Positions 9,826-18,626 are shown, counted from the stretch's first letter. The stretch: DNA of 64,000 nucleotides from Microvirga arabica (GCF_016811235.1 NZ_JAFBID010000008.1:62001-126000), one strand, 5' to 3'. A program made the numbers and translations. The notes: generated by a model from the sequence alone, not told the origin.

Positions 9826-10344
9826 ATGTTTCGCGCCAAGGTGAAGACCGGCTTGGTGGGAGCGCTGCTTGCGCTGACCGCTTTCGTGGGCGCCGCATAC
9901 GCGGCTTCGCTGGCCACGCCGACCGAGAGGCCTATCCTGACCATCTCGGGCAAGATCTCCGAGACCAATAAGGACAACACGGCGCAGTTCGATCGGAAAA
10001 TGCTGGAATCCATGGGCCTGGTGACGGTCGAGACCACGACGCCCTGGCATGAGGGGAGGGTAAAGTTCGAGGGCGTTCCGCTCGACAAGCTGATGAAGCA
10101 GGTTGGTGCTTCCGGTCAGCGGGTCATCGTGGTTGCGCTGAACGACTATACCACCGAAATTCCGATAGAAGACTTTGCGAAGTTCAATGTGATCCTCGCC
10201 ATCAAGCGCAACGGCGAATACATGTCCGTTCGCGACAAGGGTCCTCTGTTCGTGATCTACCCTTATGACAGCAACCCGGACCTGAAGAGCCAGACCTATT
10301 ACGCACGTTCGGCTTGGCAGGTTGCCAAGATCGACGTCCGCTAG
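9826..10344 (+). CDS. Periplasmic protein with sulfite-oxidase-like molybdopterin fold
   Basis: The 172-residue product begins with a signal peptide (hydrophobic core LVGALLALTAFVGAA, likely cleavage after AYA, residue 26). The mature part resembles the oxidoreductase molybdopterin-binding fold, with ILTISGKI near the start and the motif EGVPLDKLMKQVG. The protein contains no cysteine at all, so it cannot supply the Cys ligand that sulfite-oxidase-type enzymes give to molybdenum. It is therefore more likely a binding or sensing module than an enzyme. The next gene, 30 bp downstream on the same strand, is a membrane GGDEF-EAL protein with an extracytoplasmic region, which suggests a functional pair. 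The 270-bp AT-rich region upstream probably holds the shared promoter. Confidence 0.7.
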   Translation: MFRAKVKTGLVGALLALTAFVGAAYAASLATPTERPILTISGKISETNKDNTAQFDRKMLESMGLVTVETTTPWHEGRVKFEGVPLDKLMKQVGASGQRVIVVALNDYTTEIPIEDFAKFNVILAIKRNGEYMSVRDKGPLFVIYPYDSNPDLKSQTYYARSAWQVAKIDVR

Positions 10345-10374
10345 CCGAGGCCAGTCAGGGGCGGAGGCCTCCCA

Positions 10375-12306
10375 TTGTCGCTGCGCACATTCAAAACGGT
10401 GATCGCCCTCGTGATCGGTGGGTTCCTGATCGCCGCCATCTACATCTCGGTGCTGGTCGTCCAGCGCCAGGGTGCGCTGCGGCAGATCGCTGTCTACAAT
10501 CCGGCCTGGGAGGCCAGTCAGGCCTCGTCCGAGTTCATCCGGCTGGAGCACCGGCTGTCTGAATTCGAGCGACCGGGAAGCGGCGTCGACAAGGATGAGG
10601 TGGCGCTTCGCTACGACATTCTCGCCGGCCGTGTGAAGCAGCTGAACGAGGGCGATTTCCATGCCCTGCTCCAGCGGGATCCGGATCATCAGGCCATGCT
10701 GCGGCGGCTCGAGCTGGCGCTCGAGGACATGGATCCGCTCATCCAGAACCTGGAGCAGCCGGGCAATGTCCAGAAGGTGATCGACCGCTTGAAGCCGTTC
10801 GACGGCGCTCTGGCCCAGATCGCATCGACCGTGCTCATCTACGGGTCTGAAACCGTCCAGAAGGATCAGCAGGAGCTGATCCGCCTGCATTGGCTCTTCT
10901 CCGGCATCGCGGCCAGCCTCGTTCTGATCGGGATTGCACTCATCGTCCTTCTCGACAGGCACAATCGGCTGCTGGGGCGGGCTCACCAGGAGCTGCACGT
11001 CCTGGCGCATCAGGATGCCTTGACAGGCCTGCCCAATCGCGTCGTGCTCCGCAACCAGCTGGAGCATGCGCTGGCCGGCCCCAAGCCGAACGGCCGCACG
11101 ATCGCCGTGTCCTATCTTGATCTCGACCACTTCAAGGACGTCAACGATTCCTTCGGTCACGAGACGGGCGACGAGTTGCTCAAGGCTGTGGCCGAGCGTC
11201 TCCGGAACTGCATTCCCGCGAGCGAGGGACAGGTTCGTAACCTGATTTCCCGGTTCGGCGGCGACGAGTTCGCAATCCTCCAGACCGGAATCCGCAAGCC
11301 CAGCGAAAGCGCTGCCCTTGCGTCGAAAATCGTCGAGGCGATGCGAGCGCCTTTTACCGTGAACGGCCAGGAAATCTTTATCGGCACCAGCATCGGCATT
11401 GCGCTGCCTCAGGGACACGTCACCCCGAGCCAGATCCTGAAGCATGCCGACATGGCCCTCTACCACGCCAAGGCCGATGGACGGGGCACGTTCCGCTTCT
11501 TCGAAACGCACATGGACGTTCAGCTGCAGGCGCGCCGGGCGCTCGAAGTCGATCTGCGCAAGGCCGCGACCAACGGTGAGTTCGAACTGTTCTACCAGCC
11601 GCAGATCAACATCAACGACAATGAGATCGGCGGCTACGAGGCTCTCCTGCGCTGGCATCATCCGGAGCGCGGACTTGTTCCGCCCGCCGAGTTCATCCCG
11701 GTCATCGAGGACACGGGCCTCATCGTGTCCCTGGGCGATTGGATCCTCGAGCAGGCCTGCAGGGAAGCGGCAAGATGGCCTCGCAACATCCATGTGGCCG
11801 TCAACCTCTCGCCCGTGCAGTTCCGCAGCCGGGGATTGGTGCAGAGCGTCAGCCGGGCCCTGGCTGCATCGGGTCTCGCCCCGAGCCGGCTGGAGCTGGA
11901 GATCACCGAATCGGTGCTTCTGCAGGACAACGAGGCGACCGTTTCGATGCTGCACGATCTGCGCCGTCTCGGCGTGCGCATCGCCATGGACGATTTCGGC
12001 ACCGGGTATTCGTCGCTGAGCTACCTGCGCAGCTTCCCGTTCGACAAGATCAAGATCGACCAGTCCTTCGTGCGTGAAATGTCCCAGCGGTCGGATTGTC
12101 TCGCCATCGTGCAATCCGTGGCCAATCTGGGCAGCAGCCTCGGCATGCCGACTGTGGCTGAAGGTGTGGAGACGGAGGAGCATCTGCGCCAGATTCAAGC
12201 AGCGGGATGCACCGATGCGCAAGGCTATTATTTCGGCCGTCCGAGGCCGGCACGGGACCTGGTGCACACGCTGGCAGACCTCAGGCAGAAGGCCCGCGTG
12301 GCCTGA
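10375..12306 (+). CDS. Membrane-bound GGDEF-EAL cyclic-di-GMP protein
   Basis: The gene uses a TTG start at 10375 preceded by GGGCGGAGG. The 643-residue product has a TM helix at about residues 8-30, a periplasmic region to about 175, a second TM helix near 180-200, then GGDEF and EAL domains. The GGDEF site is RFGGDEF (about residue 293), so cyclase activity is possible. The EAL site EALLRW (about residue 422) keeps the expected Glu, and later motifs [14 protein letters not shown] and KIKIDQSF are intact, so phosphodiesterase activity is likely. The periplasmic part may be read by the secreted protein encoded just upstream. The long antisense open frame here is a shadow. Confidence 0.93.
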   Translation: MSLRTFKTVIALVIGGFLIAAIYISVLVVQRQGALRQIAVYNPAWEASQASSEFIRLEHRLSEFERPGSGVDKDEVALRYDILAGRVKQLNEGDFHALLQRDPDHQAMLRRLELALEDMDPLIQNLEQPGNVQKVIDRLKPFDGALAQIASTVLIYGSETVQKDQQELIRLHWLFSGIAASLVLIGIALIVLLDRHNRLLGRAHQELHVLAHQDALTGLPNRVVLRNQLEHALAGPKPNGRTIAVSYLDLDHFKDVNDSFGHETGDELLKAVAERLRNCIPASEGQVRNLISRFGGDEFAILQTGIRKPSESAALASKIVEAMRAPFTVNGQEIFIGTSIGIALPQGHVTPSQILKHADMALYHAKADGRGTFRFFETHMDVQLQARRALEVDLRKAATNGEFELFYQPQININDNEIGGYEALLRWHHPERGLVPPAEFIPVIEDTGLIVSLGDWILEQACREAARWPRNIHVAVNLSPVQFRSRGLVQSVSRALAASGLAPSRLELEITESVLLQDNEATVSMLHDLRRLGVRIAMDDFGTGYSSLSYLRSFPFDKIKIDQSFVREMSQRSDCLAIVQSVANLGSSLGMPTVAEGVETEEHLRQIQAAGCTDAQGYYFGRPRPARDLVHTLADLRQKARVA

Positions 12307-12364
12307 GGGTCAACACATCGATCGATCTACGCGTTGCCTGCACCCTTCTGTTGAGAAGAGCCTC

Positions 12365-12991
12365 ATGAAAACCATCTTCGAGAGCGCCCTGCAGGGCATA
12401 CCGTTGTCGGAGCAGGTCACCAACCCGCACATCGTCGTCGGGCGGTACAGCTACTACTCCGGATACTATCATGGGCATTCCTTCGACGACTGCGCGCGCT
12501 ACCTGCTGCCCGACGAGCCCGAGGCCGACAAGCTCATCATCGGCAGCTTCTGCTCCATCGCCACCGGCGCGACATTCATGATGCATGGCAATCAGGGCCA
12601 TCGCCGGGATTGGATCTCGACCTTTCCGTTCTTCTACATGAACAAGGATGGTGCCTTCGGCGAGCCGCAGGATCCTTTCCTGCCCGCAGGCGATACGGTG
12701 GTGGGCAACGATGTCTGGATCGGCACGGAAGCGATGATCATGCCGGGGGTCCGGATCGGCCATGGGGCCGTGGTCGCGAGCCGAGCCGTCGTGACCCGCG
12801 ACGTGGAGCCCTACACCATCGTGGCCGGCAATCCCGCGCGCCCTGTCCGCAAGCGCTTCTCCGAGGAGGAGATCGCCATGCTGCTGGAGATGGCCTGGTG
12901 GGACTGGCCGCTCGAGCGCATCAGGGAAGCGATGCCGCTCATGTGCGGCTCGGACATCGCAGGGCTCCACCGCTTCTGGCGTGAGAGATAA
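12365..12991 (+). CDS. CatB-type xenobiotic O-acetyltransferase
   Basis: The ATG at 12365 gives 208 residues, the usual size of the xenobiotic acetyltransferase (XAT/CatB) family. The left-handed beta-helix is seen as hexapeptide repeats such as [15 protein letters not shown] and [20 protein letters not shown], and the catalytic His region is in MMHGNQGH. The C-terminus [15 protein letters not shown] is typical of the family. It would transfer acetyl from acetyl-CoA to chloramphenicol or streptogramin-like hydroxyls, but many chromosomal members have unknown substrates. It lies 58 bp after the cyclic-di-GMP gene and may be co-transcribed with it. Confidence 0.87.
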   Translation: MKTIFESALQGIPLSEQVTNPHIVVGRYSYYSGYYHGHSFDDCARYLLPDEPEADKLIIGSFCSIATGATFMMHGNQGHRRDWISTFPFFYMNKDGAFGEPQDPFLPAGDTVVGNDVWIGTEAMIMPGVRIGHGAVVASRAVVTRDVEPYTIVAGNPARPVRKRFSEEEIAMLLEMAWWDWPLERIREAMPLMCGSDIAGLHRFWRER

Positions 12992-13153
12992 AGCCCAAGA
13001 TGGGATGCAGCGCGAAATGCCGCATCGCGGTGTGGCCCTAAGAGAAAATACCTCCACGCTCTTTGCCGATCCCTGCCACCTATGTTACCCAGGATCACCT
13101 GCCGAAGCGTCAGCCGGCAGGGCGATTTTGACGATTGTTTGGGAGCAGGGGCA

Positions 13154-13543
13154 ATGAAGACCTATTGCGAGTTCACGTTCGATGCCGCTCACTCGGTGGC
13201 TCCCTATTCCGGGCTGCATGGGCATACCTTCATCGTCAAGCTCACCTTCGGCGGGCCCGTCGACGAGGTCTATGGCTGGCCGGTCAACCTCTATGACGTC
13301 GAGAACTACATCAAGGAGATCAAGGGCGAGCATGGGTCGGGCCTCGATCACGGCAATCTCGACCTCAACCCGGCCATCGGCGTGGCCTCGCTCGAGAACG
13401 TCACCAAATACGTCTGGAAGCTGGTGAAGGAACGCTTCCCCGGCCTCGAGGAAGTGGAGCTCAAGCGCGGCATGTCCGGCTCGCAGGAAGGCTGCATCTA
13501 TCGCGGCGAGGATGCTGCCGCGGGCAAGAGCCTCGCAGCCTGA
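13154..13543 (+). CDS. Divergent QueD/PTPS-family protein lacking the catalytic Cys
   Basis: The 129-residue product has the T-fold of 6-pyruvoyl/6-carboxytetrahydropterin synthases. Zinc ligands are present as His13 (DAAHS), His22 and His24 (LHGHTF), and a later LDHGNLD and SLENVTKYVW match family positions. However, the residue four before the HGH motif, normally the catalytic Cys, is Tyr18 here. The C-terminal Glu-Thr motif that anchors the pterin is also replaced (RGMSGSQEG). It may therefore catalyse a different reaction on a pterin or have lost activity. No queC, queE or folE gene is nearby. Confidence 0.8.
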   Translation: MKTYCEFTFDAAHSVAPYSGLHGHTFIVKLTFGGPVDEVYGWPVNLYDVENYIKEIKGEHGSGLDHGNLDLNPAIGVASLENVTKYVWKLVKERFPGLEEVELKRGMSGSQEGCIYRGEDAAAGKSLAA

Positions 13544-13568
13544 GGGTCCGTCACAATCCTGAAACGAA

Positions 13569-13599
13569 AAGAGCCGCCCTGTGAGGCGGCTCTTCGCGT
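13569..13599. terminator. Bidirectional terminator between the QueD-like gene and mipA
   Basis: The perfect 10-bp stem AAGAGCCGCC / GGCGGCTCTT (13569-13578 and 13585-13594) with a 6-nt loop lies between two convergent genes. It has A residues before it and a T-rich stretch (CGCGTTTTGG) after it, so it can serve both strands. Confidence 0.85.
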
Positions 13600-13618
13600 T
13601 TTGGAGATGCGGCTCCCG

Positions 13619-14437
13619 TCAGGGCGTGTAGCCGAAGGAATAGGACACGGTGAGCCCCAGGCCGACCTGGTGCTCGGAGCCGAAGCGCTCGACGATGGGG
13701 CTGTCGGCCGCGTCGCTCACGAGATGCTTGTAGGTGACGAAGGCGGTGGTCGACCATTGCGGCGACCAGTCATAGCTGACGGCGCCCGTGGCGCCCACGG
13801 ACGTGATGCCGCCGGAGGGACGATAAGCCGTCACCTGACCGTTGAGCGCCGCCTCCTCGGGGGTCACGCCGAAATAGGTGCGGGTGAATTCGCTGTCGCC
13901 AAGGGACAGCCTCGGGCCCAGCGACAAGGTGACGGCGCCGAAGCGATGCACCGCGTCGAGACCGAAATCAGCCACGAAGCCCTCATGCCCGCCAAAGCCG
14001 CGCCGGATCTCGGCGCGGGCGCGCAGAAACTCCAGGGGCCAGTATTCCACGAACACGCCGGGCTCCACCGCCCAGTCGATCTTGTCGAGGCCGACGAGCT
14101 CCCGGTTGTCCTCGTAGTAGCGCCCGCCCACGAAGCGGCCGACCACGCCGACGCGGAACACGGATTCGTCCAGGAACGAGAAGCTCAGGCCGTCGTCGGG
14201 AGCGCTGAAGCGCTCCACCGTCCCCGCGCGGCGGAAGCTGAGCGAGGGATAGCCGATAAAGCTGAAATCGTCGGAGCCGGGATAGGACGGCCCTGCCCGC
14301 AGGTTGCCCTTCACGGTGACGATCCAGCCCGAGGCGCTCTGGATGGGCTCGGGCGAGAACACGGGGTCGGCCGCCTGGGCCAGGGTCCACCCGCTGACGA
14401 GGAAGGCGAGGAAGGCAAGGGATCGGGCTGCGCGCAT
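13619..14437 (-). CDS. MipA/OmpV-family outer-membrane protein
   Basis: The start at 14437 is preferred because it has a GGAAGA ribosome site and places a normal signal peptide at the N-terminus (MRAARSLAF..., cleavage after AQA). The 272-residue product is a beta-barrel of the MipA/OmpV family: alternating aromatic strands, the GPSYPGSDDF motif soon after the N-terminus, GGRYYEDN in the middle and a terminal aromatic residue near the end (VSYSFGYTP). Family members act as outer-membrane channels or murein-hydrolase scaffold proteins. The gene is convergent with the QueD-like gene and shares its terminator. Confidence 0.88.
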   Translation of the reverse strand: MRAARSLAFLAFLVSGWTLAQAADPVFSPEPIQSASGWIVTVKGNLRAGPSYPGSDDFSFIGYPSLSFRRAGTVERFSAPDDGLSFSFLDESVFRVGVVGRFVGGRYYEDNRELVGLDKIDWAVEPGVFVEYWPLEFLRARAEIRRGFGGHEGFVADFGLDAVHRFGAVTLSLGPRLSLGDSEFTRTYFGVTPEEAALNGQVTAYRPSGGITSVGATGAVSYDWSPQWSTTAFVTYKHLVSDAADSPIVERFGSEHQVGLGLTVSYSFGYTP

Positions 14438-14614
14438 GATTCTTCCGGCTCGTGGTTCCACCCTGTCGTCGTGACCCCAAACGGACGTAAGGTCAAGCCG
14501 AGAGCTTGCCTATGGTTTCGTAAGTCTGACCGGTCATGCCGATTTGAAGCAGGGCTGCAGGAGAACCTTTGTCAGAGCTGAACGGTTGTCACGGACAGAT
14601 CCAGGGAGAGTGTC

Positions 14615-14821
14615 TTGTCCCCGCACCGCGCCAGCAGCCGTCCGCAGCCGGACGAGTTCTATCCCAAGCCGCCTCCGACCGAGCCTATTCCGGCCATACC
14701 GATGCCCCCCGACACGCCTGCGCCATCCATGCCGCCCGGCGTTCCGTCTTCCCTGCCGGAGCAGCCGCCGGAGCCGGACAAGCCGGTGCTTCATCCGACG
14801 CCTCAGCCAGAGGTGCCGTGA
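14615..14821 (+). CDS. Small proline-rich protein
   Basis: A TTG start at 14615 with an upstream AGGGAGAG gives 68 residues, of which about a third are proline, arranged in PxPP repeats (for example PPPTEP, MPPDTPAP, PEQPPEP). There is no signal peptide or TM segment and no recognised family. Its last 19 bases overlap the 3' end of the convergent kinase-like gene. The low-complexity composition and non-ATG start make this a tentative call. Confidence 0.45.
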   Translation: MSPHRASSRPQPDEFYPKPPPTEPIPAIPMPPDTPAPSMPPGVPSSLPEQPPEPDKPVLHPTPQPEVP

Positions 14822-15642
14822 GGAGCGCATCTCTCAGTGAAATTGTCGTCCAGGCGCAGCAAGCCTGGAACGATCCGGGCAATGCTTCCTGCGGCAACCG
14901 GCGACAGCACCTCGATCGTAGCGGCCGCGGCGTTCTTCATCAGGCCCATGCCGATGTCATTGCCGTCAGGGTCAGCCAATCCCACCAGGAGATCGACCGG
15001 AAGGGGCGCACCCGCGCCCATCCCCTCGACCAATCCGGGTGCAAGACGATGGATGGCGGCGCCCGCAAAATAATGTCGGAATGCCTCCCGCCGCACGGCG
15101 CGGCGCTCCCCATCGGTCTTGCGCCGGGCCATGGGTGAGGACGGCAGGCGGAGCACCGGCAGCGACGCCCTCCCGTCGGCAATGGCCGCGAGAGCCGGAT
15201 CTTCCCCGAGGGCGATCAGCACGTCGGGCTGCACTTCATCGATCTTCGCCGCCTTGAGGCGTAGGCCCGGTCCCGCCAGCAGCCCGCTGGTGTTGACGAC
15301 CAGGAGATCCGCGTTAGTCCGTTCCATCAGGCGGCGCGTGCCCCGGATGAGGTTCTGCCAGCCGAGAGCGGGATTGGTGGTGCCGACGAAGGCCAGGAAC
15401 AGGCCCTGTGCATCGCTCATGGTGACGCAGGCCGGCGGGCCGATGGCTTTCTGGCCGACATCCGTATCGAGCAGGGCCGTGCTTCGGCCGGACTGCACCG
15501 ATATCATCGTGAGGAAGCGGCAGAGCGTGCTCTTGCCCGTGTCCCGGGCGCCGAGCACGACGATCCGGTGGACCTCGTGGCGGCGCACATGCTCTGCCGC
15601 AGCAGCCCATTCGGGCGGAATGTGCAGGTGAGTGTCAGCCAA
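14803..15642 (-). CDS. Clp1/Grc3-like P-loop kinase domain protein
   Basis: The likely start is the TTG at 15642, which overlaps the stop of the upstream esterase gene (CTTGGCTGA), giving 279 residues; the open frame extends further upstream only through the esterase. Features are Walker A GARDTGKST at about residue 32, the LLDTDVGQKAIGPPACVTM motif characteristic of the Clp1/Grc3 polynucleotide-kinase group, and LLVVNTSGLLAGPG as Walker B region. Members phosphorylate 5'-OH RNA or DNA ends in eukaryotes and archaea; bacterial members are less studied. Translational coupling with the esterase suggests co-expression, but a shared pathway is not obvious. Confidence 0.7.
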   Translation of the reverse strand: MADTHLHIPPEWAAAAEHVRRHEVHRIVVLGARDTGKSTLCRFLTMISVQSGRSTALLDTDVGQKAIGPPACVTMSDAQGLFLAFVGTTNPALGWQNLIRGTRRLMERTNADLLVVNTSGLLAGPGLRLKAAKIDEVQPDVLIALGEDPALAAIADGRASLPVLRLPSSPMARRKTDGERRAVRREAFRHYFAGAAIHRLAPGLVEGMGAGAPLPVDLLVGLADPDGNDIGMGLMKNAAAATIEVLSPVAAGSIARIVPGLLRLDDNFTERCAPHGTSG

Positions 15643-16321
15643 GAAAGCGCGCCACCCCACGCTCGACCATGTCGGGCGGAACCACATGGCCGCCGTCGAA
15701 CTCATGGTAGTCCACGTCGTAGCCGGCCCGGCGAAGTGCCGGGACGATCCTGCGGCTGCAGGGGTCGATGGGCAGCACCTCGTCGTGGACGCCGTGAGAG
15801 ATGAAGATCCGCGGCGTATCGGCCGTCGTTGTCGGCACCAGGAAGCCCGGTGAGAAGGCGAGGATATGATCGAACAGATCGCCGTTGATGACGCCGAGCG
15901 ACAAGGCATAGGAGGCGCCATCCGAGAACCCGGACACCGCGATGCGCGCGGGGTCGACGGGATGAAGCCCGAACACCTTCGTCAACGCCCGGTCGATGAA
16001 AGCAACGTCGGGGCCGTAACCGCCCCTGATCACATCCCAAGTGGGGCCGCGCGACTCCGGCGCCAGAACGATAACGCCATGCCGCTCCGCCTGCGTGGCC
16101 ACGAGGTCGAGGATATGCGTGGCGATGCCGCCGGCGCCATGAAGCGCCACGATCAGCGGAGCGGGCTTTGCCGGATCGAGTCCGCCTGGCACCAGGAAGG
16201 CGCCATCGCGCTGGCCATCCAGGCCCAGGGGATGGTGGCCGGGCGCTACAGAGGGAGGCGCTGCAATCTGCTCAGGGCGCGACCCGATTCGTCCCGATCC
16301 GTGATCTGCGCTGCCGGCCAT
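15635..16321 (-). CDS. Alpha/beta-hydrolase, phospholipase/carboxylesterase-like
   Basis: Starting at the ATG at 16321 (GAGGTG upstream) the product has 228 residues. The oxyanion segment VALHGAGG, nucleophile elbow GFSDGAS (Ser), acid HGVHDEVLPID and histidine GGHVVPP form a complete catalytic triad in order. The fold is that of esterases and PHB-depolymerase-like hydrolases. There is no clear signal peptide, so it is probably cytosolic. The gene overlaps the downstream kinase-like gene by 8 bp, so the two form an operon. A start 33 bases further upstream is also possible. Confidence 0.82.
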   Translation of the reverse strand: MAGSADHGSGRIGSRPEQIAAPPSVAPGHHPLGLDGQRDGAFLVPGGLDPAKPAPLIVALHGAGGIATHILDLVATQAERHGVIVLAPESRGPTWDVIRGGYGPDVAFIDRALTKVFGLHPVDPARIAVSGFSDGASYALSLGVINGDLFDHILAFSPGFLVPTTTADTPRIFISHGVHDEVLPIDPCSRRIVPALRRAGYDVDYHEFDGGHVVPPDMVERGVARFLG

Positions 16322-16464
16322 GAAGATCGCACCTCGTTTCAGGTTGCGCGCCAACGCCGGAACGTGCCCCGCTGTTCCTCCACCACGCGAGCCATGCCGG
16401 AATGGCGCAGGAACATCGCGGGAGGCATGACGTTAGTGGCCTCTCAACGCAAAGGCGCCTCTCG

Positions 16465-16719
16465 ATGTCCCTCATGGACTACACCGGCTACGCGGCCGCG
16501 ATCTGCACCACCTCGGCCTATATCCCGCAGGTGGTCAGGGTCTGGCGCACGCGCTCGACGAAGGACATTTCGCTCAAGATGTTCCTGGTGCTGGTCACCG
16601 GTCTTGCCCTGTGGCTGACCTATGGATTCCTGAAAGGTGAAATTCCCATCATCGCGGCGAACGGCGTCACGCTCATGCTCGCGGGCATTATCCTCTTTTT
16701 CAAGCTCAGGCACGGGTAG
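16465..16719 (+). CDS. SemiSWEET sugar transporter
   Basis: The 84-residue product has three TM helices and the PQ-loop motif AYIPQVVRVWRTRSTKDIS, which defines SemiSWEET proteins. These form homodimers that move sugars across the inner membrane. The length is normal for the family. The start at 16465 lacks a strong ribosome site, and the next ATG at 16474 is possible. The HAD phosphatase gene starts 26 bp downstream, which fits a small sugar or sugar-phosphate operon. Confidence 0.88.
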   Translation: MSLMDYTGYAAAICTTSAYIPQVVRVWRTRSTKDISLKMFLVLVTGLALWLTYGFLKGEIPIIAANGVTLMLAGIILFFKLRHG

Positions 16720-16745
16720 CGCCCGGACACGGAGATCCTCAGCAC

Positions 16746-17411
16746 ATGATCAAAGCCGTTGTATTCGACGTCGATGGCACCCTCATCGATACCGTGGATC
16801 TCCATGCGGACGCCTGGGTGAAGGCCCTCCAGCATTTCGGATTCGAGATCGCCTTTCGGGATATGCGCTCGCAGATCGGCAAGGGCGGCGACCAGATCCT
16901 GCACGGGCTTCTGCCCCCTGAGGTGATCGAGACGCAGGGCGACGCCATTAAGGATTTTCGGTCCGATCTCTTCAAGCGCGATTACCTGCACCGGGCGCGC
17001 GCCTTTCCCGCTGTGCGCGATCTCTTCGAGCGCATCCGCGCGGCAGGGCAGAAAGCGGTGCTGGCGTCCTCCGGCAACGCGGACGAGGTCGAGCAGTACA
17101 AGGAGATCGCAGGCATCGCGGACCTCATCGACTCGGCCACATCGTCGGACGATGCGGAGCGCTCGAAGCCATTCCCAGACATCTTCGAGGCGGCTCTCGG
17201 GAAGCTTGCGCCGCTGACGTCGGACGAAGCGGTGGTGATCGGCGATACGCCCTATGATGCGGAAGCAGCCCGCAAGGCGCAGATGAAATCCATCGGGGTC
17301 CTGTCCGGCGGCTTCACCGAGCAGGCCCTGAAGGACGCCGGCTGCATCGCGGTCTATCGCGACGTCGAGGATCTGCTGCGCCACTACGACAGCTCACCTC
17401 TCGCGTCGTGA
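16746..17411 (+). CDS. HAD-superfamily phosphatase, phosphoglycolate-phosphatase-like
   Basis: The 221-residue protein is a HAD subfamily IA hydrolase. Motif I is FDVDGTLID with the nucleophilic Asp, motif II LASSGN, motif III Lys in RSKPFPDIF and motif IV IGDTPYDAEAA. A helical cap lies at about residues 18-85. It should dephosphorylate a small phospho-metabolite, possibly a sugar phosphate given the SemiSWEET gene upstream. The exact substrate is inference. Confidence 0.85.
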   Translation: MIKAVVFDVDGTLIDTVDLHADAWVKALQHFGFEIAFRDMRSQIGKGGDQILHGLLPPEVIETQGDAIKDFRSDLFKRDYLHRARAFPAVRDLFERIRAAGQKAVLASSGNADEVEQYKEIAGIADLIDSATSSDDAERSKPFPDIFEAALGKLAPLTSDEAVVIGDTPYDAEAARKAQMKSIGVLSGGFTEQALKDAGCIAVYRDVEDLLRHYDSSPLAS

Positions 17412-17420
17412 CATACGAAA

Positions 17421-17447
17421 GGCAGCCCTGTCCGAAGCAGGGCTGCC
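17421..17447. terminator. Hairpin between convergent HAD and BON genes
   Basis: A perfect 10-bp stem GGCAGCCCTG / CAGGGCTGCC with a 7-nt loop sits between two convergent genes. There is no T-tract on the plus side and only a short CTTTCGT on the minus side, so it may be a weak bidirectional terminator. Confidence 0.6.
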
Positions 17448-17453
17448 CCAGGT

Positions 17454-18002
17454 TCAGACGCCCTGCACGCGAAGATTGTTTTGGACGTGCGAGACGCCTG
17501 AAGCCAGTTCCGCCAGATCCTCGGCGCGGCGCTTGAGCCCGCGGCTCGTGACGGTGCCGTTGAGGGTGATCTCGCCCTCCTTGACGACGACTTCGATGTT
17601 CGAGGCATCGATCAAAGGATCCTCCGTCAGTCGCTCGCACACATCCTCATGGATGCGCTCGTCCGATCGCCGGTAGCCCTTGGGACCACGGCCCCGATGC
17701 TGGCCTGCACTGGGCCGGCCCTCATCCCGACCGGAGCGGACATCGGCATCGTTCGGGTCGCGGTCGCCGAAGGCGCCGTAACCGGAGCGGGGCCGGCTGT
17801 AGCCCGGGTCGAAGCCTTCGTCGTCCGGCGGGCCGCCCCGCCCGTCGTCGACCACCCCGCCGGAAAACGGGTCGGCGTCGCTGCCGTAGCCTCCGGGATA
17901 TTCCCGACCCTCGCCGCGAAAGCCCACGGCGCCTTGGGGCACGTCACCGTAGCCGTTGTCATCGTCGAAGGGGTTCCGGTTCCTGCGGCGGGTGTCTACC
18001 AT
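17454..18002 (-). CDS. BON-domain protein with disordered N-terminus
   Basis: The ATG at 18002 follows CAGGAG and gives 182 residues. Residues 1-115 are Gly/Asp/Arg-rich and probably disordered. The C-terminal BON domain begins at about residue 118 (SDERIHEDVCERLTEDPLID) and contains the typical VVVKEGEITLNGTV strand and the closing GVSHVQNNLRV. BON domains are usually linked to periplasmic or membrane binding in OsmY-like proteins, but no signal peptide is visible here, so the location is uncertain. Homologs in the Rhizobiales are often stress-related. Confidence 0.8.
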   Translation of the reverse strand: MVDTRRRNRNPFDDDNGYGDVPQGAVGFRGEGREYPGGYGSDADPFSGGVVDDGRGGPPDDEGFDPGYSRPRSGYGAFGDRDPNDADVRSGRDEGRPSAGQHRGRGPKGYRRSDERIHEDVCERLTEDPLIDASNIEVVVKEGEITLNGTVTSRGLKRRAEDLAELASGVSHVQNNLRVQGV

Positions 18003-18091
18003 GGCGTATGCTCCTGTGATTGCAGGAGCAACCACCCGGCTTGCCCGTGGTTCCACACGACGATCCCACCGCAGCGAAGAGCCCCAGCCCC

Positions 18092-18364
18092 ATGAAAGCC
18101 GCGCAACGCATCAAGCTCTTCGAGGATGTCTATGCCCGCGACGGAGGGCGCTGCGTCTATTGCGGAGTCCCGGCGCGCCGTCCCGGTCCGGGGGTGAAGC
18201 GCGCTCCAGATCTCGCGACCCTGGACCATGTCCATCCGCGATCCTTCGGCGGCCCGCTCACCCGTGACAACTTGGTTCTGGCCTGTTCCGCCTGCAACAA
18301 CGAGCGCGGCACCATGGAGGCCGAAGCATTCAGGGCATCCAAGGCGGGCAAGCCCACAGCCTGA
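18092..18364 (+). CDS. Small HNH endonuclease-fold protein
   Basis: Ninety residues from the ATG at 18092. The zinc-binding CVYCG and CSACN pairs and the core LDHVHPRSFGG...LTRDNLVLACSACNNERG match HNH (HNH_5) nucleases, so the ββα-metal site is complete. The protein consists of little else. Such free-standing HNH proteins occur widely in chromosomes; some are nicking or homing-type enzymes and many have no known role. The upstream BON gene is divergent and separated by 89 bp. Confidence 0.75.
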   Translation: MKAAQRIKLFEDVYARDGGRCVYCGVPARRPGPGVKRAPDLATLDHVHPRSFGGPLTRDNLVLACSACNNERGTMEAEAFRASKAGKPTA

Positions 18365-18442
18365 GCACCGGCGGCGGATGTGGAACAGGGCTGCTCGCGC
18401 CGACGTTCGACAGCCGGGTGCATTCTTCGAACGGAGACAGCG

Positions 18443-18622
18443 ATGAACATCGAGGATCAGGTGCGCGAGGCCATCATCGCGGAACTGAAGCGCCAGTCCG
18501 AGGCCGGCGAGCAGGGCCTGCGCGTCAGGACGGGCGAGGCCGAGACGATCACCATCGAAGGCCAGGTCAATCTCGACGAACTCACCATGGCGGTGGTGGG
18601 ATCGCTCGCCGGCGGGCCTTGA
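18443..18622 (+). CDS. Small hypothetical protein
   Basis: Fifty-nine residues, starting MNIEDQVREAII with a GGAGAC ribosome-binding site upstream. The sequence is acidic and has an amphipathic N-terminal helix followed by a predicted beta segment (AETITIEGQVNLDELTMAVV). No family is recognised. It ends 4 bp before the stop of the convergent patatin gene. Confidence 0.55.
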   Translation: MNIEDQVREAIIAELKRQSEAGEQGLRVRTGEAETITIEGQVNLDELTMAVVGSLAGGP

Positions 18623-18626
18623 GCGT

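Noticed and set aside
9802..12267. Very long minus-strand open frame (821 codons) opposite the GGDEF-EAL gene
   Set aside because: It shows no recognisable domain, is His- and Arg-rich as antisense frames in high-GC DNA are, and the opposite strand has complete GGDEF and EAL motifs.
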